Of a DNA stretch of 64,000 bases, positions 50,763 to 59,354 are shown one piece after another (the stretch's first letter is position 1; each line of letters begins with the position of its first letter). The stretch is from Avoscillospira sp045579045. Lineage in GTDB: Bacteria > Bacillota > Clostridia > Oscillospirales > Oscillospiraceae. Below the pieces are notes generated by a model. That model had not been told where the DNA came from. It ran no database searches and worked only from the letters and a program-made list of their open reading frames with translations. The DNA lies in contig JAZNLL010000076.1 in assembly GCA_045579045.1 (NCBI GenBank), positions 1-64,000 on the forward strand. The letters run 5' to 3'. Both the position numbers and the translations under genes were made by a program.

Positions 50763-51485
50763 TTAAAAAGCCTCCTTAACGATAGTACCAATCTGCTCGC
50801 CCTTAACGACGCGCAGGATATTTTCGGGATCTTTCAGTGCAAAGACCAGAACGGGGATGTGATTGTCCATGGACAGGGATGTTGCCGTAGTATCCATGAC
50901 AGCCAGATGCTTGGCCAGCACATCATCGTAGGTAATATGGTCATACTTGACAGCAGTGGGATCGGTCTTGGGATCGGCGCTGTAGACACCGTCGATATTC
51001 TTTGCCAACAGGATGGCATCTGCCTCGATCTCCGCTGCACGGAGAACGGCGCCCGTATCTGTGGAGAAGAAGGGGTTGCCGGTGCCGCAGCCGAAGATGA
51101 CCACTCTGCCCTTTTCCAGATGACGGATGGCTCTGCCGCGGATGTAGGGCTCTGCAATGGCATTCATGGCGATGGCAGTCTGCACACGGACCTCCACGCC
51201 TCTCTGTTCCAGAGAGTCTGCCACAGCCAGTGCATTGATGACTGTAGCCAGCATACCCATATGGTCGGCACGGGTACGCTCCATGCGGTCACCGCCATCT
51301 TTCAGGCCGCGCCAGAAATTACCGCCGCCAACAACGATGCCAACCTGGACACCCATTTCCACACACTGCTTTACCACATCGCAGACACTGCCGATGACTT
51401 CAAAATCCAGACCGCGGTGCTTGTCGCCTGCAAGGGCTTCACCGCTGATCTTCAGCAGCACCCGTTTATACTTGGGCTGGTTCAT
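50763..51485 (-). CDS. pyrH: UMP kinase
   Basis: Bacterial UMP kinase of the amino-acid kinase fold, 240 residues, phosphorylating UMP to UDP. Marks are RVLLKISGEALAG, VGIVVGGGNFWRGLK, RADHMGMLATVINALA and the nucleotide-binding FGCGTGNPFFSTDTGAVLRAAE. GGAG lies 10 bp before the ATG. It opens the long leftward core operon pyrH-frr-uppS-cdsA-dxr-rseP-ispG-polC; the divergent neighbour is glnS. A TATAAAAT box about 40 bp upstream on the minus strand may be its -10. Confidence 0.98.
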   Translation of the reverse strand: MNQPKYKRVLLKISGEALAGDKHRGLDFEVIGSVCDVVKQCVEMGVQVGIVVGGGNFWRGLKDGGDRMERTRADHMGMLATVINALAVADSLEQRGVEVRVQTAIAMNAIAEPYIRGRAIRHLEKGRVVIFGCGTGNPFFSTDTGAVLRAAEIEADAILLAKNIDGVYSADPKTDPTAVKYDHITYDDVLAKHLAVMDTTATSLSMDNHIPVLVFALKDPENILRVVKGEQIGTIVKEAF

Positions 51486-51623
51486 AATTGAAACACTCCA
51501 ATCTCTTCTTTCACTTTTCGCTGTCTATTTTATAATAATTCTGCCGTTTTGGAAAGAGGAATTTTGAAAAAAACGTGAAGTTTTTACTTTATTTACAAAT
51601 GCGCAAAAATAATCACACAAATC

Positions 51624-51652
51624 TTGCGAATCGAAGTCGAATGGTATATAAT
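51624..51652 (+). promoter_or_regulatory. glnS promoter
   Basis: TTGCGA (51624-51629), 17 bp, TATAAT (51647-51652), 38 bp before the ATG. No T-box leader is present. Confidence 0.75.
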
Positions 51653-51690
51653 AACTAATCAGAAAAAATCCGGTTGAAAGGATGAAATAA

Positions 51691-53373
51691 ATGGCTGACG
51701 AGATCAAGACAAACGAGTCGCAGAATTTTATTCATGCGTTTATCACAGAGGATATCGGACCCGGCGGTCAGTATGAAGGTAAAACCGTTCATACCCGTTT
51801 TCCGCCTGAGCCCAACGGCTATCTGCACATCGGTCACTGCAAGGCCCTTTGCATTGACTTCGGCACTGCCGAAAAGTTCGGCGGTCTGTGCAACCTGCGT
51901 ATGGACGACACCAACCCCACCAAGGAGGATGTGGAGTTCGTTCATGCCATTCAGGAAGATATCCACTGGCTGGGCTTTGACTGGGGTGACCGTTTCTTCT
52001 ACGGTTCCGATTACTTTGAAAAAGACTATGAGTTCGCTGTGGAGCTCATTAAGAAGGGGCTGGCCTATGTTTGTGAGCTGACACCGGAGCAGTTTGCAGA
52101 ATACAGAGGCGATACCAACACCCCTGCCAGATCTCCCTACCGGGATCGTCCCATGGAGGAAAGTCTGGATCTGTTCGCACGGATGCGTGCCGGTGAATTC
52201 CCCGACAATGCCATGACCCTCCGCGCCAAGATCGATCTGGCCTCCGGCAACTTCAATATGCGTGACCCGGTCATCTACCGTATCCGCCACATGCACCATC
52301 ACCGCCAGGGCGACAAGTGGTGCATCTACCCCATGTATGATTTTGCCCATCCCATTCAGGATGCGCTGGAAGGCATTACCCACTCCCTGTGTTCTCTGGA
52401 ATTTGAGAACCACAGACCCCTGTATAACTGGGTGGTGGAAAATGTCTCCGTTCCCCACCGTCCCCGTCAGATCGAGTTTGCCAGACTTGGTATCGACCAT
52501 ACCGTTCTCAGCAAGAGAAAGCTGAGAGCATTGGTGGAAAACAACTATGTCTCCGGCTGGGATGATCCCAGAATGCCCACTCTGTGCGGTCTGCGCCGCC
52601 GTGGCTACACCCCTGCCTCCATCCGCAATTTCTGTGAACGGGTCGGCGTTGCCAAGAGTCCCAACACCATCCCCTACGCATTTTTGGAGTTCTGCCTCCG
52701 TGAAGATCTGAACGAAAGTGCTCAGCGTGTCATGGCAGTTCTGAAGCCCATTAAGCTGACCATCACCAACTATCCCGAAGGTCAGTCCGAGACCGTCACT
52801 GTGGAGAATAACCCCAACCGTCCCGAAGACGGCACCAGAGAGGTCACCTTCTCCCGGAATCTGTGGATCGAAGCCGACGATTTCCTGCCTGAGCCCATTC
52901 CCAAGTACAAGCGTCTGTATCCCAACGGCCCCGAGTGCCGCCTGAAGGGTGCTTACCTCATCCAGTGCACCGGCTTCAACACCGACGAAAACGGCAATGT
53001 GGTGGAAGTGCTTGCCACTTATGATCCCGAATCCCGCGGCGGTGATCCTGCCGACGGCCGCAAGGTCAAGGGCGCTACTATCCATTGGGTCGATGCTGAG
53101 ACTTGCATTGATGCGGAAGTCCGTCAGTATGACAACCTGTTTAACGATCCCGATCCCGATGCCGCAGGCAAGGATTTCCTGGCCTGTCTGAACCCCAACT
53201 CTCTGGAGGTTCTCACCGGCTGTAAGGTGGAGGCTTCTCTGGGCAATACCCAGCCCGCCGACCGCTTCCAGTTCATGCGTACCGGCTACTTCTGTGCCGA
53301 CAGCAAGGACTCCAAGCCCGGTCATCTCGTGTTTAACCGTGCTGTTTCTCTGAAGGACAGCTTCAAATTTTAA
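51691..53373 (+). CDS. glnS: Glutaminyl-tRNA synthetase
   Basis: Class I aminoacyl-tRNA synthetase of 560 residues. The catalytic core has HTRFPPEPNGYLHIGHCKA (HIGH at 46-49), MDDTNPTKED and the KMSKS-equivalent VLSKRKL near 271. The C-terminal anticodon-binding beta barrels include WIEADDF and GAYLIQC. It reads as GlnRS rather than GluRS because of the DDTNP and MHHHRQGDKWCIYPMYDFAHP features. Most Firmicutes lack it and use GatCAB, so this copy may have been acquired. GAAAGGATG upstream supports the start. Strong codon bias fits high expression. It is followed after 14 bp by the first ceramidase-like gene. Confidence 0.97.
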   Translation: MADEIKTNESQNFIHAFITEDIGPGGQYEGKTVHTRFPPEPNGYLHIGHCKALCIDFGTAEKFGGLCNLRMDDTNPTKEDVEFVHAIQEDIHWLGFDWGDRFFYGSDYFEKDYEFAVELIKKGLAYVCELTPEQFAEYRGDTNTPARSPYRDRPMEESLDLFARMRAGEFPDNAMTLRAKIDLASGNFNMRDPVIYRIRHMHHHRQGDKWCIYPMYDFAHPIQDALEGITHSLCSLEFENHRPLYNWVVENVSVPHRPRQIEFARLGIDHTVLSKRKLRALVENNYVSGWDDPRMPTLCGLRRRGYTPASIRNFCERVGVAKSPNTIPYAFLEFCLREDLNESAQRVMAVLKPIKLTITNYPEGQSETVTVENNPNRPEDGTREVTFSRNLWIEADDFLPEPIPKYKRLYPNGPECRLKGAYLIQCTGFNTDENGNVVEVLATYDPESRGGDPADGRKVKGATIHWVDAETCIDAEVRQYDNLFNDPDPDAAGKDFLACLNPNSLEVLTGCKVEASLGNTQPADRFQFMRTGYFCADSKDSKPGHLVFNRAVSLKDSFKF

Positions 53374-53387
53374 GGAGGAAATCTATC

Positions 53388-54725
53388 ATGTCTGAATTCA
53401 AAGCCGGTTTTTCCCGTGTAAACATCACGCCCCCCATGGGTGTCTATATCAATGGCTACTATCTTGACCGCTATGTGGAAGGCGTTCTGGATGAGCTGGA
53501 AATCAATTCCGTTGCCTTTGAGTGCAACGGCAAGAAGGCTATCGTCATGGCCATGGACCTGATGGCCATTCCTCAGAGTGGTATGGCTGTCCTCCGCAAA
53601 GCCGTTGTGGAAGCCACCGGTCTGGATTATGAAGCTGTCATCATCCACACCACCCACACCCACGTGGCACCTGCTGTTCTCGACGGCAACGGCGACGAAA
53701 TGTTCGACAGCTATGTGACCAAGCAGATGGCTGCCGCCGCTGTCCGTGCCCTTCAGGATCTGAAGCCCGCCAAGGTTGGCTGGGCCATCAGCTCCGCTCC
53801 CGATATTTCCTTCGTCCGCCGTTTCCGTATGAAGGACGGTTCCGTCCGCACCAACCCCGGCATCGGCAACCCCGATATTGTGGCTCCCATCGGCGATGTG
53901 GACGAGCGTGTGTATGTGGTCCGTATGGTTCGTGAAGGCGGTGAAGAAATTGTCATCGGCAATTTCGGCACCCATCCCGACACTGTCGGCGGCAGCAAGG
54001 TCACCGCTGACTGGCCCGGTTTTGCCCGCCGCACGCTGGAAGCTGCCCTGCCCAATGTCAAGTGCGTTATGCTCAACGGCATTCAGGGCGATGTGAACCA
54101 CATCAAGGTCACTTCCAAAGAAGGTGACTTCAATGGCATCGATCCCAACGGCTTTGACGGTGTTGGCCGTGGCTACGGTCATGCTGCCCACATGGGCCGC
54201 GTGGTTGCCGGCGGTATCCTGCAGGTCTACACCAAGGTCAACTTTGCACCTGTGGAAGAGCTGAAGTTTGCCGAGCTGAAGGTTGAACTGCCCTCCAACA
54301 TGCCCACCGCCGAAGAGCTGAAGCTGGCTTACAAGTATGTGGAACTCCACGAAGCAGGCCGTGACTGTGACATCCCCTTCGAAGGCATGGAGCTGACCAC
54401 CGTTGTCGCAGAATCTCTGCGTATGAAGCGTCTGGAGCATGGGCCTGAATTCTATGCTACCCAGCTGACCGGCATCACCTTTGGCCCCATCGCCATTCTG
54501 GCGATCCCCGGCGAACCCTTCACCGGCATCGGCCGCGGCATCAAGTCTGCTTCCAAGTTCCCTGTCACCATGGCCTGCTGCCTCTCCAACGGCAACGAGG
54601 GCTACTTCCCCATGCAGGAAGCCTACGATGAAGGCGGCTATGAAGCCCGTTCCTCTATTTTCAAGGCCGGTGTGGCTGAGCGACTGATCGAGCACAGCAC
54701 CCATCTGCTGAACGATATTCTCTAA
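53388..54725 (+). CDS. Neutral ceramidase-superfamily protein, copy 1
   Basis: A 445-residue protein without a signal peptide, related to the N-terminal domain of neutral/alkaline non-lysosomal ceramidase. The opening FKAGFSRVNITPPMGVYING, the metal-binding VIIHTTHTHVAPAV and the NFGTHPDTVGG stretch match the family. The ceramidase nucleophile motif GDVSPN is replaced by GIQGDVNHIKV, so the catalytic Ser seems absent. A different hydrolase activity in the cytosol is likely. AAGGAGG precedes the ATG. Highly biased codons suggest abundant protein. It forms a tandem with the next gene and may be co-transcribed with glnS. Confidence 0.85.
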   Translation: MSEFKAGFSRVNITPPMGVYINGYYLDRYVEGVLDELEINSVAFECNGKKAIVMAMDLMAIPQSGMAVLRKAVVEATGLDYEAVIIHTTHTHVAPAVLDGNGDEMFDSYVTKQMAAAAVRALQDLKPAKVGWAISSAPDISFVRRFRMKDGSVRTNPGIGNPDIVAPIGDVDERVYVVRMVREGGEEIVIGNFGTHPDTVGGSKVTADWPGFARRTLEAALPNVKCVMLNGIQGDVNHIKVTSKEGDFNGIDPNGFDGVGRGYGHAAHMGRVVAGGILQVYTKVNFAPVEELKFAELKVELPSNMPTAEELKLAYKYVELHEAGRDCDIPFEGMELTTVVAESLRMKRLEHGPEFYATQLTGITFGPIAILAIPGEPFTGIGRGIKSASKFPVTMACCLSNGNEGYFPMQEAYDEGGYEARSSIFKAGVAERLIEHSTHLLNDIL

Positions 54726-54743
54726 TACATAGGAGGCATTATC

Positions 54744-56096
54744 ATGTACGATTTTAAGGCAGGTTTTTCCCGTGTGAATGTCACTCCCCCCATGGGTCTT
54801 CTCATCGGCGGTTACTATGTTGACCGTTTTGTGGAAGGTGTTCTGGACGAACTGGAAATCAATGCTGTTGCTTTTGAATGCAAGGGCAAGAAAGCCATTG
54901 TGATGACCCTCGACAATTGCAGCATGGCACCTGCGATCATTGACCGTTTCCGCACCGCCATCGCTGAAGCCACCGGTCTGGATATGGGAGCCATCTTCAT
55001 TCAGTGCACCCACACCCATGTTTCTCCCTACGTGGGCGAAGAAAAAGCCGCCATCACCCCCGCAAACTACGAATACGGCGATTTTCTTGCCAGACAGTTC
55101 CCCGCAGCCGCTGTCCGCGCTTTCCAGGATCTGAAGCCTGCCAAGCTGGGCTGGGCCATCGGTTCTGCTCCCGATATCGCTTTTGTCCGCCGCTTCCGTA
55201 TGAAGGACGGTTCCGTTCAGACCAATCCCGGCATCGGCAACCCCAACATTCTTGCCCCCATCGGTGATGTGGACGAGCGTCTGAACGTGGTCCGTATCGT
55301 CCGTGAAGATGCCAAGGAGATCGTCATCGGCAACTTCGGCAACCACCCCGATACTGTCGGCGGCAGTAAGGTCACCGGTGACTGGCCCGCTTTCACTCGC
55401 CGTATTCTGGAGCGCACTCTGCCCAACGTCAACTGCATCTTCTTCAACGGTGCTCAGGGTGACGTCAACCACATCAAGGTCAATGCCAAGGACGGTGACT
55501 TCAACGGTATCGATCCCAACGGTTTTGACGGTGTCGGCCGTGGCTACGAGCATGCTGAGCATCTGGGCCGTGTGGTGGCAGGCGGTATCCTGCAGGTCTA
55601 CACCAAGGTCAATTTCACTCCTGTGGATGAAATGAAGTACGGTGAATTTGAGATTCAGGTGCCCTCCAACAAGCCCGATCCCGAAAAAATGCCTCAGGCC
55701 CGCAAATATGCAGAACTGCACAACGCAGGCCGCGACTGCGACATTCCTTTCACAGGCATGGAGCTGACCACTGTTGTGGCAGAGGCCCTGCGCATGATCA
55801 GAATGGAAAACTGTCCCGATACCTACCCTGTCCGTCTGACCGGTTTGTCCCTCGGTCCCGTTGTCATGCTGGGCATCCCCGGCGAGCCCTTCACCGGTGT
55901 TGGCCGCGCCATCAAGGCCGGTTCCAAGTATCCCATGACCATGCCCTGCTGCATCACCAATGGCTCCATCGGCTACTTCCCCATGCAGGATTCCTACGAC
56001 GAAGGCGGTTACGAAGCCCGCGGTTCCAAGTTTGCCGCCGGCGTTGCTGAGCGCATTTCCGAAAACGCTGTCAAGTTCATTAACGAACAGCTGTAA
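54744..56096 (+). CDS. Neutral ceramidase-superfamily protein, copy 2
   Basis: A 450-residue paralogue of the preceding gene, starting 18 bp after it with AGGAGG upstream. Long blocks are identical or nearly so (RRFRMKDGSV, GDFNGIDPNGFDGVGRGY, GGILQVYTKVNF, GMELTTVVAE), and about two thirds of residues match by eye. It also has HTHVSPYVG, NFGNHPDTVGG and GAQGDVNHIKV, again without the ceramidase Ser. Differences cluster in residues 50-110 (NCSMAPAIIDRF, EKAAITPANY), near the metal site, so the pair may differ in substrate or form a heteromer. Ends at a strong terminator. Confidence 0.85.
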   Translation: MYDFKAGFSRVNVTPPMGLLIGGYYVDRFVEGVLDELEINAVAFECKGKKAIVMTLDNCSMAPAIIDRFRTAIAEATGLDMGAIFIQCTHTHVSPYVGEEKAAITPANYEYGDFLARQFPAAAVRAFQDLKPAKLGWAIGSAPDIAFVRRFRMKDGSVQTNPGIGNPNILAPIGDVDERLNVVRIVREDAKEIVIGNFGNHPDTVGGSKVTGDWPAFTRRILERTLPNVNCIFFNGAQGDVNHIKVNAKDGDFNGIDPNGFDGVGRGYEHAEHLGRVVAGGILQVYTKVNFTPVDEMKYGEFEIQVPSNKPDPEKMPQARKYAELHNAGRDCDIPFTGMELTTVVAEALRMIRMENCPDTYPVRLTGLSLGPVVMLGIPGEPFTGVGRAIKAGSKYPMTMPCCITNGSIGYFPMQDSYDEGGYEARGSKFAAGVAERISENAVKFINEQL

Positions 56097-56103
56097 TCCC
56101 ATA

Positions 56104-56140
56104 GAAAAAGAGAAGGTCAAATGACCTTCTCTTTTTTATT
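56104..56140 (+). terminator. Bidirectional terminator after the tandem pair
   Basis: Stem AAAAAGAGAAGGTC / GACCTTCTCTTTTTT with loop AAAT, overlapping the stop of the convergent GH25 gene (56136). Confidence 0.9.
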
Positions 56141-57002
56141 TCCTGAAATAAATATTCAAATCCACAGGGCCTTCGATACCGGGCACAGCGCCTTCATTGG
56201 TATACTGCCACATGGTGAAATCATAGGCAAAAGTGGGGGTTGGTGCGTATTCTGCCAACCAGAATGCATAATCCCGGATGCTGACCAGATTGAGCTGTTC
56301 ATAGCCGTAAGCCTGATTAAAATAAACAGCCGCTTCATAGCCCGCTTCCTCTATGGTTTTACAGAACGCTTCCGCACAGGAAGTCAGATTCAGCATGTTC
56401 ATGTTGTCTGTGCGGGCAGGACCTTCCACTTCCTCCCAGTCAAACACAACGGGATAAGTGACATCATAGCCTTCCAGCCAGGTAATCACATATTCCGCTT
56501 CCTCGACGGCTTCTTCCGGTGTCAGTGCCTGGGAAAAGAAGTAGACACCCACATCCAGACCGGCTTCCAGTGCCCCATCCATGTGGGTCAGAAAGCAATC
56601 ATCCAGATCCAGCTTACCGGTGGAGTAACCACGGTAACCCAGACGGATCATGGCGAATTCAATACCGGCACCGCTGACCTGTTGCCAGTCAATGGTGGGC
56701 TGGAATGCAGATACATCAATACCTGCAATACCGGTTACACCGTCAGCCTCATAAAAACGGATGCCGTCAGTTTCATAGAACCCATCGGATTCATAGGTGT
56801 TTCTGGGCAATGCGTTCTCCGCAGAGGGGACGTCGTCCCATTCTTCTTCCGGAGCCTGCTCACCGATGACGGCATTGTCTCCGTAATGAGCCAGTTTTTT
56901 CACTGCCATAAAAATTCCCCAGACGATGGCAATCGTCAGGGCTATGCAAAGGAGGATCAGCGCAAGCCTTCCTGCACAACCTCTCCGATCTCGATATTCC
57001 AT
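56136..57002 (-). CDS. Membrane-anchored GH25 muramidase
   Basis: A 288-residue protein with one N-terminal transmembrane helix (about 11-35), an acidic linker and a GH25 lysozyme domain from about 90. Catalytic motifs are GIAGIDVSAFQPTIDW (Asp), LDVGVYFFSQALTPEEAVEEA, and YPVVFDWEEVEG (Asp-x-Glu), closing with FTMWQYTNEGAVPGIEGPVDLN. It cleaves the MurNAc-GlcNAc bond in peptidoglycan, probably for wall remodelling. The ATG at 57002 has GGAG 6 bp upstream; upstream ATG at 57023 is weaker. Confidence 0.93.
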   Translation of the reverse strand: MEYRDRRGCAGRLALILLCIALTIAIVWGIFMAVKKLAHYGDNAVIGEQAPEEEWDDVPSAENALPRNTYESDGFYETDGIRFYEADGVTGIAGIDVSAFQPTIDWQQVSGAGIEFAMIRLGYRGYSTGKLDLDDCFLTHMDGALEAGLDVGVYFFSQALTPEEAVEEAEYVITWLEGYDVTYPVVFDWEEVEGPARTDNMNMLNLTSCAEAFCKTIEEAGYEAAVYFNQAYGYEQLNLVSIRDYAFWLAEYAPTPTFAYDFTMWQYTNEGAVPGIEGPVDLNIYFRK

Positions 57003-57105
57003 AGGTGCTCCTTTAATTATCAACGTTTTGACCCATTATATCATAGATCAACACATTCGCCAACCCGGGATTTTCTTAAGAATTCACGAATTTCCAAAAA
57101 ATGGA

Positions 57106-57134
57106 TTGAGAATCTGCACATTATATTGTATAAT
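57106..57134 (+). promoter_or_regulatory. Promoter of the CapA-like gene
   Basis: TTGAGA (57106-57111), 17 bp, TATAAT (57129-57134), 31 bp before the ATG. Confidence 0.8.
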
Positions 57135-57165
57135 AGTTCAAACCATACCGTTAAGGAGGGATATC

Positions 57166-58497
57166 ATGTCCGAATGGAATGAACAGTTCGAGCGGGACGA
57201 GGAGCTTCTGGAGAAGCGCCGCCTGCGCCGTCTGGAGATGAAGCGGAAGCGTCAGAAGCAGCAGCGCATCATTCTTGCCGTCGCCGCTGTTGTATTGGTT
57301 TTGATCGTTGTTTTGATTGTAAAGGGCTGCTCCAACAAGGCACCCGCACCCGAAATGGACCAGACGATCGTGCCGCCTCCCGTTGAAGAGGAAGTGCCTG
57401 CCGTAGAGCCCGATCGCAAGGCTACTCTGGCAGCTGTGGGTGATATCATGTTCTATGATACCCAGTTGGAGGATGCCAAACAAGAGGATCTTTCTTACGA
57501 TTTTACCGATTGTTTCCTGGCTGTATCGGCCTATACCATGAGTGCCGATCTGACTGTGGGCAATCTGGAAATGAACATGACCGGCAGCACACCTTATGCA
57601 GGTAAGCCCAGCTGGAACGCACCCGAATCTCTGGCAACTACTCTGAAAGATCTTGGCTTTGACGTGATGCTGACTGCCAACACCTACTCCATCACCAACG
57701 GTCTCAACGGTCTTGCAAACACGGCCAAGTTCCTCAACACTGCCGGTATCGACCATGTGGGTACCCATATTTCCGACCCCGATGAGACTCCCGGTGCCGG
57801 TGCCATCATGCGTGAGGTCAACGGCATCAAGATCGCTTTCATTGGCTTTACCAAGGGTGTGGACGGTCGTACCCTGCCCACCAACAATGAGTTCTGTGTG
57901 GACTTGCTGTACTCCGACTATACCGACACCTACTCCAAGGTGGATGCATCTTCCATCATGGATCGCATTGAGGATGCCAAGGCGCTGAAGCCCGATGTCA
58001 TTGTGGCACTGTGCCACTGGGGCAGCGAGTTTGAGACTGAGATCAGCGAAAGCCAGGAAGATATCACCGAGCTGATGTTGGAAAACGGCGTTGACGTCAT
58101 CCTCGGCTCTCACAGCCATGTTGCAGGCCCCATGGGTTATCTGGATGTGACCACCGCAGACGGCGAAGAAAAGACCTGTTTCGTGGCCTACAGTTTGGGC
58201 AACTTCGTTTCTGACATGGATCAGGAATATGCCATGGAAAGTCTGATCCTCAATCTGGAATTTACCAAGAGCGGTGCCACCGGTGAAGTCATCATTTCCG
58301 ATGCCAACTACACACCTCTGTACATTCTGGATGCAGGTGAGGGTGTGGACGGACGGTTCCAGGTTCTGCCCATCCGAACCGCCATCAAATCCAAGCTCTT
58401 TGAGGCCTTTGAACCTCAGATGACCGAAGCCATTGCCAATCTGGAGAAGAACACGAAGCTCTCCGAAACCAGCAAGTCTTACGACTCCGGCAAATAA
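57166..58497 (+). CDS. CapA-family (PGA_cap) metallophosphoesterase-fold protein, membrane anchored
   Basis: A 443-residue protein: charged cytoplasmic coiled-like segment (about 1-35; ERDEELLEKRRLRRLEMKRK), one transmembrane helix (about 37-55), a Pro/Glu-rich linker, then a CapA domain. Metal-site motifs are AAVGDIMFYD, TVGNLEMNM, LTANTYSITNGLNGL (where the usual NH is replaced by NT), CHWGSEFE and GSHSHVAGPM. The family acts in poly-gamma-glutamate or other surface polymer handling, though the reaction is often unknown. AAGGAGG precedes the ATG. A weak terminator (58508-58540) separates it from the convergent thioesterase gene. Confidence 0.87.
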   Translation: MSEWNEQFERDEELLEKRRLRRLEMKRKRQKQQRIILAVAAVVLVLIVVLIVKGCSNKAPAPEMDQTIVPPPVEEEVPAVEPDRKATLAAVGDIMFYDTQLEDAKQEDLSYDFTDCFLAVSAYTMSADLTVGNLEMNMTGSTPYAGKPSWNAPESLATTLKDLGFDVMLTANTYSITNGLNGLANTAKFLNTAGIDHVGTHISDPDETPGAGAIMREVNGIKIAFIGFTKGVDGRTLPTNNEFCVDLLYSDYTDTYSKVDASSIMDRIEDAKALKPDVIVALCHWGSEFETEISESQEDITELMLENGVDVILGSHSHVAGPMGYLDVTTADGEEKTCFVAYSLGNFVSDMDQEYAMESLILNLEFTKSGATGEVIISDANYTPLYILDAGEGVDGRFQVLPIRTAIKSKLFEAFEPQMTEAIANLEKNTKLSETSKSYDSGK

Positions 58498-58507
58498 AAC
58501 AAGCAGA

Positions 58508-58540
58508 ACCCCGGAAAGCATATCCTTCCCGGGATTTTTT
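58508..58540 (+). terminator. Imperfect terminator between CapA and thioesterase genes
   Basis: CCCCGGAAAG pairs imperfectly with CCTTCCCGGG, then ATTTTTT. Confidence 0.6.
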
Positions 58541-59255
58541 ACGGCAAAAAAAGAACGGAGCAATGCAGGTGTTTCGGATCGTCACCGCAGATCTGCACTG
58601 CATGACCCTTGGCCTCCTGTTTATAATAGCAGTGGAAAGGATCACCAAGAAGCAGCTGCCGGTGATAGCGAATGACCACCTCGGTCCAGCTGTTATCTGC
58701 CTCCGGAGGAAGGGCATCTTTGGCATAATCCAGATAGACCAGATTGTTCACATGGCGGTTGGTATCCAGATCTCTTCTGCTGACCTTACCGGAATAGACC
58801 TCCGTGCCGACATCATGAGAGAGCTTCACCACAGGGGTTTCGAACACCTGCTCCTCTACCAACTCGTAAGCATCCACCACTGTCTGAGGAATTCGCATGA
58901 CTCTGCCCGTATCAGCATTGGCCAGAAGCCAGGTGCTTTCTCCAATGGCGACTTCATTACCGTCTTTGTCCAGAATTCGGAAGCAGCGATCGGAAGTCAG
59001 CCGCTCCATGGTTCTGGGCCATGTGACCACTTCCACAGGCTCACCCCAGCGGACGTTACCCGTCAAACGGACACGCCACTGCACCAGCATCCAGACCACA
59101 CGGGTATGATCCACATCCATGACGGAATAGCCGGACTGGTCAGAGTGGATCATGGCAGCTTCCTGCATAAGCCGCAGGGCACCGGACAGGCTCATATTTA
59201 AACTGTTGTCGATATCGCCGTAAAATACACGCGTATGAAAATGATAAGGGCTCAC
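58539..59255 (-). CDS. Acyl-ACP thioesterase
   Basis: A 238-residue double hot-dog protein of the plant FatA/bacterial acyl-ACP thioesterase family, releasing fatty acids from acyl carrier protein. Marks are HTRVFYGDIDNSLNMSLSGALRLMQEAA, VWMLVQWRVR, ESTWLLANADTGRVMRIP, and the catalytic repeat DLDTNRHVNNLVYLDYA (Asn and His). The start is a GTG at 59255 with AGGAG 7 bp upstream. It is monocistronic and divergent from the MATE gene. Confidence 0.92.
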   Translation of the reverse strand: MSPYHFHTRVFYGDIDNSLNMSLSGALRLMQEAAMIHSDQSGYSVMDVDHTRVVWMLVQWRVRLTGNVRWGEPVEVVTWPRTMERLTSDRCFRILDKDGNEVAIGESTWLLANADTGRVMRIPQTVVDAYELVEEQVFETPVVKLSHDVGTEVYSGKVSRRDLDTNRHVNNLVYLDYAKDALPPEADNSWTEVVIRYHRQLLLGDPFHCYYKQEAKGHAVQICGDDPKHLHCSVLFLP

Positions 59256-59354
59256 AGATCTGCTCCTTTGCGATTGTTGCCATCATTATATCGCAAAGAA
59301 CGACCCTTGGCAAATGTTTTGATTTGTTGTAAAATAATTCCCGGAGGCGATGTC

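Noticed and set aside
51500..51690. T-box leader controlling glnS
   Set aside because: The conserved T-box sequence and terminator/antiterminator pair are absent; the promoter is only 38 bp from the start.
53370..56120. 916-codon open frame on the minus strand opposite the ceramidase-like pair
   Set aside because: The repeat-like internal pattern only mirrors the tandem duplication of the plus-strand genes; no ribosome site and no known motif. The long minus frame at 51655-53325 opposite glnS is rejected for the same reason.
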